A stretch of DNA of 64,000 nt from Alteromonas sp. 1_MG-2023 (GCF_030547075.1 NZ_JAUOQH010000005.1:124001-188000); one strand, 5' to 3'; shown: positions 8,946 through 18,431, counted from the stretch's first letter. Notes: generated by a model from the sequence alone, not told the origin. Translations and numbers: made by a program.

Positions 8946-9539
8946 ATGGATATAAAAATCCGACAAGGTCTTGTGTCTGATGCTAGTCAAGCGGTTCCCT
9001 TATTATTAAGTGCCGCTGAAGATCTATTGGTTTCCGTTTTTGGTAATGGCGATACAAAGCATACTCTCAATTTTTTAACCCATGCATGGAAAGGCAAGTA
9101 TGGGCAATATGGCTGTAATAATCACTGGGTTGCGGTAGTCGATGATGCTGTTGTAGGTGTCATTACGGCGTGGCACAGCAAGTTAGGGCCAGTATTTGAC
9201 CGTGCTTCGTTAGACAGCATTACCACCTTCTACAATCTCGATGATGCGATGGCAGTACTAATGCGCAATCAAGCGGTTGCTGTAGGCTTAACCCCTCCAA
9301 GTGCGACAGAGCTCATGCTAGGTCACGTAGCGGTAGATAGCATTGCTCGGCGTGGCGGAATCGGCAGGACTATGATTGCCCATATGCGTGATTACGCCAT
9401 AGAACTTAAAAAGCAATCATTGGTGCTAGATGTGCAAATTAGTAATATTGCTGCCATTCGTTTTTATCAAAACGTTAATTTCAAAGAGCAATCAGTGAAT
9501 GGCACCTTCGTGCGTTTTGTTCATGCACTTTCAGCTTAA
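8946..9539 (+). CDS. GNAT family N-acetyltransferase
   Basis: Acetyl-CoA dependent acyltransferase of unknown substrate. The GNAT core is visible as LMLGHVAVDSIARRGGIGRT (a variant of the R/QxxGxG/A acetyl-CoA loop), followed by LVLDVQISNIAAIRFYQNVNF. The start is uncertain: GTG 8931, ATG 8937 and ATG 8946 are in frame. I favour 8946 because AGGTGG is then about 11 nt upstream and the protein begins MDIKIRQG, as is usual for GNAT proteins. It lies 15 nt after the SCO1 stop, so it may be read through from the oxidase operon, and it abuts the deacetylase gene tail to tail. Confidence 0.85.
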   Translation: MDIKIRQGLVSDASQAVPLLLSAAEDLLVSVFGNGDTKHTLNFLTHAWKGKYGQYGCNNHWVAVVDDAVVGVITAWHSKLGPVFDRASLDSITTFYNLDDAMAVLMRNQAVAVGLTPPSATELMLGHVAVDSIARRGGIGRTMIAHMRDYAIELKKQSLVLDVQISNIAAIRFYQNVNFKEQSVNGTFVRFVHALSA

Positions 9540-10751
9540 CTAATCTGGGTAATTCCCGTTCTTATCTGCAACAAAAAACGGTTGTGAATACCAATAATAT
9601 CGTCCCGATTGAGAATTCGAAGGGGCGGTACAATTCACTCTTGAACGGCCTACCGGAAGCGCTTGAGTGATAGAGAAGGTCACAGTATTACCTTCAACGC
9701 TCGTTTCAACCGGAGAACCTGAAAAGAAGCAATTTACTTGGCTTAAGCGGACATCATCGCCCTTAATAGTTAGCGTAATAGGGGGGAGTCTCGAGTCGTC
9801 ACTAGAACCTTGCACCATATTTCGATTTACCTCAGGGATATGATCACCTTCAAAGCTGGTAGATAACACCGGCATAGCAATACTGTTTAGTTTGGTTTTT
9901 AGTGTTTCTAAATTGGCATAAGGGCCTGCTGCGGGAAAGCGAGGTAATGCTTGAAAGTTACTGTGTGGACCAATAGCACCTGAGTGTTGTCCGAAGGCGA
10001 TATAGCCTTCCTGCTCGAGTTTATTTGCTAGCTTTTGGTTGAACTCGCCAAAGGGATAGGCCAAATATTTAAGTGATTCGCCAATTTTATTATCGATAAT
10101 AGCCTCGGCTTCAGCAACATTCTGCCATACCTTTTCAAGCCATGCTTCATCGCTAGTTTCACTATCAGCACCATTGTGAGGAGTTCTGCCATCAAGCATG
10201 TGCAAGTGATCAAGGGTATGGTTTGCAAAGGTAACGCCGTCGTTGTGCATAGCCTTTACTTGTTCCCAAGTGAGTTGGCTTCTGTTGCTACCAATTTCTC
10301 CAGGGTTAATAAATATCGTGTAAGGAAAGCCCATATCGACCATGATGGGGTGGGCATTTGTTAGGATGTTTTCATAGCCATCGTCGAAGGTAACTACCAC
10401 GGTATTTGAAGGCAAAGGCGTTTTATCTTGAATAGCATTCACCACTTTTGCTAAAGGTAAAACAGTATGGTGTTGCTTTAAATACGCCATGTGTTGCTTA
10501 AACATATCAGGCGATATACTGGTGCTTTTCGGTGTGCTGTCAGATACATGATGGTAAAGCAGAATAACACCATTTTGAGTAAGAATTTCACGGGTTAGGT
10601 GTTGACTATCGTTTTCATCAGCTAGGCTGTAACCGGAAAAGCTAATCAGGAAAATAAGTGCTAACAACCGGAACCGTATGCCTTTCGGTCGCGCTAAGGT
10701 CGCGTCATGTTTTATCCACGAAATGATATTGAAAGGCATGATAAACTTCAT
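9540..10751 (-). CDS. polysaccharide deacetylase family protein, exported
   Basis: NodB-homology (CE4) deacetylase domain with ILLYHHVS, the metal-binding TFDDGYEN (DD) and NHTLDHLHM (HxxxH-type) motifs, and AYPFGEF. These proteins remove N-acetyl groups from cell-wall or matrix polysaccharides; the substrate here is unknown. A hydrophobic signal (about residues 28-44, ending YSLADE) directs export. The C-terminal about 100 aa is a separate beta-rich region containing two Cys. I use ATG 10751 because CGGAG lies 6 nt upstream; the frame opens further to 10808. Its stop abuts that of the GNAT gene. Confidence 0.85.
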   Translation of the reverse strand: MKFIMPFNIISWIKHDATLARPKGIRFRLLALIFLISFSGYSLADENDSQHLTREILTQNGVILLYHHVSDSTPKSTSISPDMFKQHMAYLKQHHTVLPLAKVVNAIQDKTPLPSNTVVVTFDDGYENILTNAHPIMVDMGFPYTIFINPGEIGSNRSQLTWEQVKAMHNDGVTFANHTLDHLHMLDGRTPHNGADSETSDEAWLEKVWQNVAEAEAIIDNKIGESLKYLAYPFGEFNQKLANKLEQEGYIAFGQHSGAIGPHSNFQALPRFPAAGPYANLETLKTKLNSIAMPVLSTSFEGDHIPEVNRNMVQGSSDDSRLPPITLTIKGDDVRLSQVNCFFSGSPVETSVEGNTVTFSITQALPVGRSRVNCTAPSNSQSGRYYWYSQPFFVADKNGNYPD

Positions 10752-10838
10752 GTTTTCTCCGAATTGAAGTTGATTAAATAGTGGCAGTTCTACATTGCGA
10801 ATTAGCATGCTGCGCTAATAATACAGAGACGTAAATTA

Positions 10839-12200
10839 ATGCCAAAGCTGGTGCAAAAGAACAAGCAATCCCCAAGCCAAACCGAGTCGTTCTGGCACGA
10901 TCATACACGCTTACTCACTTTAGCGCTGCCCATGATTTTGGCCAATATTACTACGCCGTTGCTTGGCTTGGTGGATACGGCAGTGTTAGGTCATATGTCA
11001 GCCCCATCTATGCTAGCTGGTGCGGCAGTTGGCGCACTTATTCTTACCCAAATTTATTGGGTGTGTGGTTTTTTGCGTATGTCTTCAACGGGCTTAAGTG
11101 CACAGGCAAAAGGGCATGAAAATGCGAAACTTGCCTCGGCCAAAGTGTTGTGGCAAACCCTTGCTGTCGCTTCCATTTTGGGGTTGTGTTTATTAGTGCT
11201 ACAAGACCCTGTGCTCAAAGCTGGACTGGCATTAGCAAGCCCGTCAGATGCGGTGGCAGTGCACTTAACGGAGTACTATCAGGTTAGAGTTTGGGGCGCA
11301 CCAGCGGCTATGTTGAACTTAGCCCTTATTGGCTATTTGGTGGGTCAGCAAAAAACGCGAACGGTTATGATCATCCAGATAGTGGGTAACCTAGTGAATG
11401 CTGGGTTAGATATCACCTTTGTTTTCGGTCTGTCGATGTCGGTGGCAGGCGTTGCCTTAGCCAGTATTATTGCTGAGTATTCCATGGCGTTTATGGCCAT
11501 GTATGTTGCGCTTAAGCAGGTGCGGAGTATTAGCCCACAAGCAAGTTGGTTCAACCGAGCGGCGCGCAAAATACTGATGAAACTCAATACTGACATGCTA
11601 TTGCGTAATTTAGCATTGCAAGCCTGCTTAGCGTTTTTGACTATTCAAGGTGTACGGTTTGGCGAATTACCCGCAGCGGTTAACGCCATCCTATTACAGT
11701 TTTTTGTATTAATAGCGTTAGGATTAGATGGTGTCGCTTACGCAGTAGAGGCGCTGGTGGGTGAAGCGAAAGGCGCAAGCAATGCCGCAGAAATAAAACG
11801 CAGAACATACCAAGGTTTGTTTTGGTCATCGCTGTTTGCAATAGGCTATAGCGCTATTTTCTTTTTTGGCGGGCACGGCATAATAAGCCTGCTCACTGAG
11901 CATCAAAACATCGTAAATGCAGCTATATCTTACCTTCCGCTGATGGTTATTCTACCGCTACTGGCACATTGGTGCTTTTTGTACGATGGCGTGTTTGTTG
12001 GCCTTACTAAGTCATCCTCTATGCGCGATACCATGATTATTAGCGCCCTCGCAGTATATTTCCCTGTGTGGTTTTTTACCCAGTCTCTCGGTAATGTCAG
12101 CTTATGGTATGCCTTACTCGCGTTCTTACTTGCCCGAGGGATTACCCTTGGCTGGAGCTTCGAACGGTTAAGTCGGCGCAATGCCTTGTGCGATAGCTAA
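10839..12200 (+). CDS. MATE family efflux transporter (DinF-like)
   Basis: A 453-aa, 12-helix multidrug and toxic compound extrusion protein, expected to be an Na+- or H+-coupled exporter in the inner membrane. The start of the domain (LTLALPMILANITTPLLGLVDTAVLGHM) is typical of the DinF branch and of its second half (GLDGVAYAVEALVGEAKGA). The N-terminal 20 residues are hydrophilic. It is divergent from the deacetylase gene with about 90 nt between starts. Its substrate cannot be read from the sequence. Confidence 0.9.
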   Translation: MPKLVQKNKQSPSQTESFWHDHTRLLTLALPMILANITTPLLGLVDTAVLGHMSAPSMLAGAAVGALILTQIYWVCGFLRMSSTGLSAQAKGHENAKLASAKVLWQTLAVASILGLCLLVLQDPVLKAGLALASPSDAVAVHLTEYYQVRVWGAPAAMLNLALIGYLVGQQKTRTVMIIQIVGNLVNAGLDITFVFGLSMSVAGVALASIIAEYSMAFMAMYVALKQVRSISPQASWFNRAARKILMKLNTDMLLRNLALQACLAFLTIQGVRFGELPAAVNAILLQFFVLIALGLDGVAYAVEALVGEAKGASNAAEIKRRTYQGLFWSSLFAIGYSAIFFFGGHGIISLLTEHQNIVNAAISYLPLMVILPLLAHWCFLYDGVFVGLTKSSSMRDTMIISALAVYFPVWFFTQSLGNVSLWYALLAFLLARGITLGWSFERLSRRNALCDS

Positions 12201-12202
12201 TT

Positions 12203-12247
12203 TAAGCTAGTCAAAATTAGGCCAAGCCAATCCGAACTAAGCAAACC
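12203..12247 (+). repeat. degenerate tandem repeat after MATE gene, about 15-bp period
   Basis: Three diverged copies of a 15-bp unit (12203-12217, 12218-12232, 12233-12247), sharing the pattern AxCxAxxCxAA, begin 2 nt after the MATE stop. They lie in the convergent gap before the GyrI-like remnant. The copies are weak and only suggestive alone. Confidence 0.3.
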
Positions 12248-12276
12248 CAAACTCTGCCTTGAGGAAAAGAGCAACT

Positions 12277-12669
12277 TTACTTAGCAGCTTCGATAGGCAG
12301 AAAAATATCGGTAACGGCTTCATGGGCGGCTACGTCGGGGAAAAAGCGGATACGCTCTAGAAAAATGGGAAAGTCTCTGAGTTCAAATTGTGTATCTGGC
12401 AGCCACCGGTGATATAAGGCGTGTACCACCGCCCCTAATTCTGCATCACTGCCAACAAGGCGGACTTTAGCGCAGTAGCCTTCAGGTATGGTCGTGATGG
12501 TGACGTTAGAGCGATTTGTATCTGTAGACTGGTGCGCGGTTATAGCGTCGCTTTTACTCACGGGCTGGCTACTTGGCATAAGAATTTGGCACGCCACACC
12601 AAACCGGTACAACTCATGCGGCGTGTTGTCAGGGTCGTCTCTATCCAGACGAAGATATAAAGGATTCAT
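12277..12669 (-). pseudogene. truncated GyrI-like / AraC effector-binding domain
   Basis: The 130-aa frame has the C-terminal half of a GyrI-like small-molecule binding domain: a DDPDNTPHELYRFGVACQI segment, the TTIPEGYCAKVRLVG strand and the DFPIFLERIRFFP segment. The family normally has about 150 aa of domain with a first half containing an HxGPY-type helix, or follows an AraC DNA-binding domain; neither is present. An in-frame stop lies 6 nt before the first Met and no ribosome site is visible. It is probably a decayed remnant; a minimal expressed protein is possible. Confidence 0.55.
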
Positions 12670-12729
12670 TCTTTACTAACGTTATGTAGATTAAGCAAAC
12701 AATACAAAGTTGAATCAAAAAATACCCGG

Positions 12730-13383
12730 CTATTTTTGCGGTATTGCTTTTTGCACCACAAAAAAGGTATGAAACTCGGGTAGCTGCTCGTATTCAATAT
12801 GCCGAATAAAGCAGTCGGCTTCGATAATATGGCGCACATAGCCATTAATACCGAGTGAAGCGTAATAGACTTCAGGCCCCATGGTGGTATTGGTGTGTTC
12901 GCCCGGTTCATTCACACCGCCACAGCTAAATATAAATACGCCACCTGGCTGTAGCGCTTTGCACAGCTTGGTAATTAGAGCCGCTTGGCTGTGTAGTGGT
13001 ACATGCCATAGGCAGTCCCATGCGCTTATAAAACGGTACTGATGGGGCAAATCGAAGGTACAAATGTCACCAAAATAAAATGTGTTGTTAGGGTGCTTTT
13101 CTCTGGCTAGCGCCAACATTTTATTCGAAATATCAATGCCTTCCACAACAAACTTTTTGTCATTCAGCAAATCGATAAATCTACCTGTGCATCCGCATCC
13201 TACATCAAGGGCCAAAGGCGGAAGACTCGGGGTTGCTTGTGGCGTATCATTTGGGGGGGAAAATACGTCTAGAAATGATAGGGCAGCTTTATGCTGAGCA
13301 ATGCCATTGTTACGATTAAACTCAGGGCGAGTCCAGCGTTGGGTAATTTGATCGTAAGCAAAGCCGGTTTCTGCTGGTGTCAT
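12730..13383 (-). CDS. class I SAM-dependent methyltransferase
   Basis: A 217-aa soluble protein with a Rossmann-fold methyltransferase domain. Motif I is LALDVGCGCTGRFIDLL (about residue 54-70), followed by the acidic end of strand 2 (VEGIDIS), a FYFGDICTFDLP motif, and LQPGGVFIFSCGG as motif III. The substrate is unknown. The upstream gap carries a 12-bp direct duplication (CGCTYAACTTCT at 13387-13410) close to the start codon. Not obviously in an operon with its neighbours. Confidence 0.85.
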   Translation of the reverse strand: MTPAETGFAYDQITQRWTRPEFNRNNGIAQHKAALSFLDVFSPPNDTPQATPSLPPLALDVGCGCTGRFIDLLNDKKFVVEGIDISNKMLALAREKHPNNTFYFGDICTFDLPHQYRFISAWDCLWHVPLHSQAALITKLCKALQPGGVFIFSCGGVNEPGEHTNTTMGPEVYYASLGINGYVRHIIEADCFIRHIEYEQLPEFHTFFVVQKAIPQK

Positions 13384-13470
13384 GGTCGCTTAACTTCTCG
13401 CTCAACTTCTCTGAGTAATAGCTCGCCAGTATGGTACTGACGAGCCTAGCCTAGATGCTTATATCAGCGC

Positions 13471-13564
13471 AAGGCTGAACGCTCATGGCTATCCACGCGC
13501 TAAAGGCTTTCGCACTAATGAGCTCATGGCTGAACGCTCAGGGCTTTCTACACGCTTAAGGCTA
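13471..13564. repeat. imperfect repeat cluster at the 3' end of the VOC gene
   Basis: Units containing GGCTGAACGCTC occur at 13473-13484 and 13528-13539, each followed by a related GGCTNTCNACRCGCTTA-like unit, giving two imperfect copies of about 36-40 nt. The cluster runs up to and includes the stop codon (TAG, minus strand) of the VOC gene. No inverted structure or protein-coding potential was noticed. Confidence 0.55.
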
Positions 13565-13945
13565 TTTATTAACGAAGTGCGTTGCGCATAGTTTGTTGCC
13601 AGAAGGATCGCGTAAATACGCAAGATACAACTGGCGCTCTTCTGTACCGCGAATACCGGGAGGATCTTCAACCGGAACGCCGCCATTGGCTGCGCCCACT
13701 TTATGCCATTCATCAACAAGCCCAGGGTTTGCGGCAGCAAGACCAATCGTAGAACCGTTACCGTGGGTAGCGGCTTCGCCATTAATTGGTTTGGTAAGGG
13801 CTAATACACCTTTAGGGGTAAAATAGAAAACACGACCGTGCTCATCGTACACGCCTTCTTCGTATCCAAATACTGCTAAAGAGGCATCGTAAAATTTCTT
13901 CGACGCTTCAATGTCGTTCGCGCCAATCATTACATGACTAAACAT
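13562..13945 (-). CDS. VOC family (glyoxalase/bleomycin resistance) protein
   Basis: A 127-aa vicinal oxygen chelate protein. It begins MFSHVMIGANDIEASKKFYD, the canonical first beta-alpha-beta module with the metal-ligand His at position 4, and ends LYLAYLRDPSGNKLCATHF, the second module. This architecture is shared by dioxygenases, glyoxalases and antibiotic-binding proteins, so the substrate is open. The length is normal for a single-chain dimeric member. RBS AGGAAA is seen upstream of the ATG. Confidence 0.87.
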   Translation of the reverse strand: MFSHVMIGANDIEASKKFYDASLAVFGYEEGVYDEHGRVFYFTPKGVLALTKPINGEAATHGNGSTIGLAAANPGLVDEWHKVGAANGGVPVEDPPGIRGTEERQLYLAYLRDPSGNKLCATHFVNK

Positions 13946-13979
13946 AGAGTTTCCTTATTTATAGGCAAAATATTGTTAT

Positions 13980-14672
13980 TTATTGTAGCGCCATGTCCAC
14001 AGCCTCAGCAGCGTGAAGCGCTGTTGTGTCGTAAAGAGGCATGTCTGTGTCTGACGGCTTCACCAACAATGCAATTTCAGTACAGCCTAAAATAACGGCC
14101 TGCGCACCTTGTGCTTTTAATTTGTTGATAATAGCAATATACGCTTCACGGGATTTTTCACAAATAACCCCTTTGCATAATTCCTCATAAATAATTTTAT
14201 GCACGGTTAGGCGGTCGTCGCTGTCTGGCACTATCACATTTAAATCAAACTGTTGCGCTAATCGTTCAGTGTAAAACGTCTGCTCCATGGTGAATTGTGT
14301 GCCCAATAAGCCAACTTTTTTGACTTCGTTCTTACTCAACGCCGCTCCAGTGGCATCGGCAATATGCAGTAAAGGAATGGCTACTGCGCTTGCTACCTGA
14401 GCAGCGACTTTATGCATGGTGTTGGTACATATGAGTAAGAAGTCGGCACCGGCATCTTCTAATGATTTTGCGGCGTGCTTTAACGCATCGGCGGCTTTAT
14501 CCCATTCGCCGCTGCGCTGAAAGGCTTCTATTTCGGCAAAATCTACTGAGTGTAGGCATATTTTCGCACTGTGAAGGCCACCAAGTTGGCTGTTCACCAG
14601 CCGGTTAATGGTTTGATAATAGCTAACCGTTGATTCCCAACTCATACCACCAATAAGCCCAATGGTTTTCAT
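13980..14672 (-). CDS. aspartate/glutamate racemase family protein
   Basis: PLP-independent amino-acid racemase family (Asp/Glu/hydantoin). MKTIGLIGGMSWEST at the N-terminus, FLLICTNTMH with the first catalytic Cys (about 82) and AVILGCTEIALLV with the second Cys (about 193) are all present. 230 aa is the family length. It likely supplies D-Asp or a related D-amino acid, but the substrate cannot be told. It lies 35 nt upstream of the VOC gene on the same strand, and the two could be cotranscribed. Confidence 0.88.
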   Translation of the reverse strand: MKTIGLIGGMSWESTVSYYQTINRLVNSQLGGLHSAKICLHSVDFAEIEAFQRSGEWDKAADALKHAAKSLEDAGADFLLICTNTMHKVAAQVASAVAIPLLHIADATGAALSKNEVKKVGLLGTQFTMEQTFYTERLAQQFDLNVIVPDSDDRLTVHKIIYEELCKGVICEKSREAYIAIINKLKAQGAQAVILGCTEIALLVKPSDTDMPLYDTTALHAAEAVDMALQ

Positions 14673-14863
14673 CCCAAGCCCCTTTTTAAAATTACAAAGC
14701 CGTCTTTAACAGCGCTTCTGGCCAGTATAATTTGCTGAAAAGTACACGACAGATTGTTGGTACTAGATTACGTGCAATCAGTAAGGCAGTACAAGAATAT
14801 TGAACGGTAAGTTAAACAAAAATTGGAATAGAGAAGTTTGAAAAAAAGCGAGAGCTAAAACGA

Positions 14864-15097
14864 CTAATCGTCTTTAAAACTAGGCGGTATTTTTTTGTCT
14901 TTTAGAAAAGCGAAACGCTGCATGAAGATGCCAATATACCCAGACATGGCAATGACAAAGCCTACAAGCAAGGTGGTAAGAGAATAGTAGTAAAGTAAGG
15001 TGCTAAGATGACTTATGGCGAAAAGCTGCACAACGCCAGCAACGAACAAGGCAAGACCTAATTTAAATCGTCGCCAGCTTTTGTGCACATCAAACAT
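14864..15097 (-). CDS. small two-helix membrane protein, unknown
   Basis: A 77-aa protein with a basic N-terminus (HKSWRRFK), two hydrophobic segments (about 12-30 and 37-57) and a charged C-terminal tail ending PPSFKDD. I do not recognise a family. It follows nfuA on the same strand with a 17-nt gap, so it is probably cotranscribed with it. Inner-membrane location is inferred from the helices. Confidence 0.65.
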   Translation of the reverse strand: MFDVHKSWRRFKLGLALFVAGVVQLFAISHLSTLLYYYSLTTLLVGFVIAMSGYIGIFMQRFAFLKDKKIPPSFKDD

Positions 15098-15114
15098 AAG
15101 TGGGGTACAACATC

Positions 15115-15693
15115 TTAGTAGTAAGAATGCTCGCCGGCTTCGTGTTCAGTCGCATCACGAACACCGTTTAACTCCCCAGCAAATTGCTCTAGCATTTGCT
15201 TTTCAATGCCGTCTTTCAGCGTAACATCAACCATTGAGCAACCGTTACAGCCGCCGCCAAACTGAAGAATAGCGAAGCCATCTTCGGTAAGTTCAGCCAA
15301 CATTACCTGGCCGCCATGGCTAGCAAGTTGAGGGTTAATTTCTGCTTCGATCATGTACTTAATACGTTCAACCAATGGCGCGTCATCAGCGACTTTGCGT
15401 GCTTTAGCATTTGGCGCTTTAAGCGTAAGCTGTGAACCCATTTGATCAGTGACATAATCAATTTCTGCTTCATGTAAGAAAGGAACGCTCTCTTCATCAA
15501 CCACTGCATTGAAGCCATTGAACTCAAGGCGAGTGTCAGTATCTTCAATGGCATCTGGCGGGCAATAGGACACGCCACACTCGGCGCTCGATGTGCCCGG
15601 ATTTACGACGAATACACGAATATTTGTGCCAGTCTCTTGTTTATCCAACAGTTTTACGAAGTGAGCCTGGGCTTCTTCTGATATAGTAATCAT
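15115..15693 (-). CDS. nfuA: Fe/S biogenesis protein NfuA
   Basis: Carrier that assembles a [4Fe-4S] cluster at a dimer interface and passes it to target apoproteins. The N-terminal degenerate A-type scaffold domain (about 1-95) starts [16 protein letters not shown]. The C-terminal Nfu domain has the CxxC site in [14 protein letters not shown] (about 149-152). 192 aa matches the E. coli protein. In E. coli nfuA adjoins gntX and bioH; here a large peptidase gene separates them. Confidence 0.96.
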   Translation of the reverse strand: MITISEEAQAHFVKLLDKQETGTNIRVFVVNPGTSSAECGVSYCPPDAIEDTDTRLEFNGFNAVVDEESVPFLHEAEIDYVTDQMGSQLTLKAPNAKARKVADDAPLVERIKYMIEAEINPQLASHGGQVMLAELTEDGFAILQFGGGCNGCSMVDVTLKDGIEKQMLEQFAGELNGVRDATEHEAGEHSYY

Positions 15694-15806
15694 CAGTAAG
15701 TCCTATTAATTAAAAATTTGGTTAATGATAACAAATTTACCTGACTAAAACAGTCAAGTATTGACTAGTTTCGATGTAATCGCATAACGACAAGACGGAA
15801 ATCACT

Positions 15807-18431
15807 ATGCTCGCAACTTTGGTTCGCACCGCCTCAATCTCGATTTTCCAAAAATGGTTAACGCCATTTGTAGTGTTAACCGCCCTGTGCGCATCTGCTT
15901 CGGGAAATGCCAATATGGTCACTCTCGACAATGGCGGAAAACCGGTTCAGGCCTATTTGCCTTCCAACGTGACGTATAACCCTGATATTCCAACGCCAGA
16001 ATCAGTACTAGGTGCAAACATTGGTCAATGGCATGTGCGTCATGATCAACTCACGCACTACATGCGGGTATTGGCGGAGCATTCCGACCGCATTTCATTA
16101 GAAGTCACTGGCAGAACTCACGAAAATCGTGAGTTGTTACTGCTTACTATCACCGCGCCGTCAAATCGCCCGAATATAGAAAGTATGCGAACTGCGCATA
16201 TTAATGCCATGAATTCAGGCAATAAAGTAACAGCCGATGCCCCACTTATTTTCTATATGGGTTACAGCATTCACGGTAATGAGCCTTCAGGTTCAAATGC
16301 AGCATTAGCGCTAGCGTATTACCTAGCCGCGGGGCAAGGCGAAGCCATCGATGCGTTACTGAACAACAATATTGTGCTGCTAGACCCATCTTTCAACCCC
16401 GATGGGTTATCTCGTTTTGCACAGTGGGCCAATATGCACAAAGGAAAGCAGCTTGTTGCAGACAGTAATACCCGTGAACACGATGAAGGCTGGCCATCAG
16501 GGCGCACGAACCACTATTGGTTTGACTTAAATCGTGACTGGTTGTTGTTGGCTCACCCTGAGTCGCAAGCGCGAATAAAGCAATTTCACCGCTGGCGCCC
16601 GCATATTCTTACCGATTTTCACGAAATGGGCACCGACAGCACCTATTTTTTCCAACCGGGAGTACGCTCGCGTAAAAACCCTATTACACCAGATGGAAAC
16701 GTAACCTTAACGGAAGCGTTAGCGGCTTATCATGCCAAAGCTTTTGATAAACAAGGGAAGCTGTATTTCTCGGAAGAGGCATTCGACGATTTTTATGCCG
16801 GTAAGGGCAGTACCTATCCTGATTTGCATGGCAGCATTGGTATTTTATTCGAACAAGCAAGCTCTCGTGGGCACCTGCAAGAATCTATTAATGGCCCGCT
16901 AGCGTTTTCAACGACCATTTCGAATCAAATTACGACCTCGTTAAGTACCTTTGAGGGTGCCCTTGCCAATAAACCCGCTATTTTAGATTATCAATCTACC
17001 TTTGTTAAAGACACGCAATCATTAGCAAAAAACGGTGACATCAGCGGTTACATTGTGGGTGAATCAAATGATAGTGGTAGGTTTAACGCTATGTTGTCGC
17101 TGCTTAAACAGCACAATATTAAGTTCGACGTTGTCAGCAAAGACTCCAAAATAGGCAAGCAAACCTTTACTGCGAACCGCGCTATTTATATTCCTACTGC
17201 ACAGGCGCAGTATCGGCTTATTACATCCATATTCTCAACCCAAACCTCGTTTGAAAATAACACTTTCTACGATGTGTCATCGTGGAACATGGCAATGGCA
17301 TTTAACTTGCCGTTTGAAGCGGTTGAAAAGCGAGATGCGCGAAGCGTTAAAACGGCCGCCAATGCACAATTAACAATGCCAGTACTTAGCGATTCGTTAC
17401 CCGCCAATGCCTATGCGTACGCCTTTTCGTGGGAAGATTACTACGCGCCAGCCTTGCTCCAATCGTTATTAGAAGCGGGTATAAGTGTAAGAAGTAGCGA
17501 AAACGCGTTTGAAGCTAAGCTTGTAAATAATCAGCGCCATACTTTTACCTCAGGAAGCATTGTTATTCCCTTAGGCTTAGCACAGCCTGATAACTTACCT
17601 AGCCTGCTAACCGAGCAAGCCAGTGCGTTAAATATTCCGGTTTATGCAATTGCTAGTGGGTTAACACCTACAGGCAGCGATATCGGTAGCCGTTCAATAC
17701 AGCCAATTTCAGCGCCTAAAGTACTATTAGTGGGGGGCGAGGGCACAAGCCAATATGAAGTGGGTGAAATGTGGCACTATTTTGATACCCGAGTGGGGCT
17801 GCCGGTCAGTATTGTGGAGCAGCAAAAGCTAAGCAATGCGCTACAGTCAGGCTATACCCATATCGTATTTGCTAGCGGTCGCTATATGCTATCGAATGAA
17901 GCCAGAGAGGCGCTATTTAATTGGGTTAAGAATGGCGGAGTACTGATTGGACAAAAATCTGCGCTACGCTATTTTGCGGCCAACGAATGGTTAAACGTCG
18001 ATGTTTTAGAAAGAGAAGAAATAGACAGTAAGTTTGACGAAGATAAGCTCTCTTTTGGCGATAAATCGGCGCTTTACGCAAGAAAGTTAGTAGCGGGCGC
18101 GGTTTATGAAGCCGAAATTGATATTACCCATCCACTTTTTTACGGCTATACCGACACCACACTGCCAATGTTCAAAACCAGTAATATGGTGGTGAACAAT
18201 TATTACACGCCATTCACTACGCCAGCGCGTTATACCTCTGCGCCATTACTGGCTGGATTCAGTGATGAAAAGCTGGTGAAACTTATTGCTGAAACACCTG
18301 CTGTAGTCACCACTAAGCAAGGTAAAGGAGTGGTGATTGGGTTTACCGACAATACGCAGTTTCGAGGTTACTGGTATGGCACGAACAAAATGCTAAGCAA
18401 TGCTATTTATCAGTCTGGCTTTCTTAAGTAG
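15807..18431 (+). CDS. M14 family zinc carboxypeptidase, exported, with C-terminal GATase-like domain
   Basis: Large (874 aa) secreted peptidase. A signal peptide (about 1-33) is followed by the M14 domain with the zinc site HGNEPSG (HxxE, about 156-159), DLNRDW for substrate binding, and TDFHEMGTDSTYF, probably containing the third zinc ligand; ILFEQASSRG holds the probable catalytic Glu (about 351). The C-terminal half (about 540-870) resembles a class I glutamine amidotransferase-like Rossmann domain (FASGRYMLSNEAREALFNWV) without an obvious catalytic Cys. It is divergent from nfuA. It probably degrades exogenous peptides. Confidence 0.88.
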   Translation: MLATLVRTASISIFQKWLTPFVVLTALCASASGNANMVTLDNGGKPVQAYLPSNVTYNPDIPTPESVLGANIGQWHVRHDQLTHYMRVLAEHSDRISLEVTGRTHENRELLLLTITAPSNRPNIESMRTAHINAMNSGNKVTADAPLIFYMGYSIHGNEPSGSNAALALAYYLAAGQGEAIDALLNNNIVLLDPSFNPDGLSRFAQWANMHKGKQLVADSNTREHDEGWPSGRTNHYWFDLNRDWLLLAHPESQARIKQFHRWRPHILTDFHEMGTDSTYFFQPGVRSRKNPITPDGNVTLTEALAAYHAKAFDKQGKLYFSEEAFDDFYAGKGSTYPDLHGSIGILFEQASSRGHLQESINGPLAFSTTISNQITTSLSTFEGALANKPAILDYQSTFVKDTQSLAKNGDISGYIVGESNDSGRFNAMLSLLKQHNIKFDVVSKDSKIGKQTFTANRAIYIPTAQAQYRLITSIFSTQTSFENNTFYDVSSWNMAMAFNLPFEAVEKRDARSVKTAANAQLTMPVLSDSLPANAYAYAFSWEDYYAPALLQSLLEAGISVRSSENAFEAKLVNNQRHTFTSGSIVIPLGLAQPDNLPSLLTEQASALNIPVYAIASGLTPTGSDIGSRSIQPISAPKVLLVGGEGTSQYEVGEMWHYFDTRVGLPVSIVEQQKLSNALQSGYTHIVFASGRYMLSNEAREALFNWVKNGGVLIGQKSALRYFAANEWLNVDVLEREEIDSKFDEDKLSFGDKSALYARKLVAGAVYEAEIDITHPLFYGYTDTTLPMFKTSNMVVNNYYTPFTTPARYTSAPLLAGFSDEKLVKLIAETPAVVTTKQGKGVVIGFTDNTQFRGYWYGTNKMLSNAIYQSGFLK

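Noticed and set aside
14673..14863. RNA gene or additional small ORF in the 190-nt gap after the racemase start
   Set aside because: No clear stem structure, promoter or coding frame was seen.
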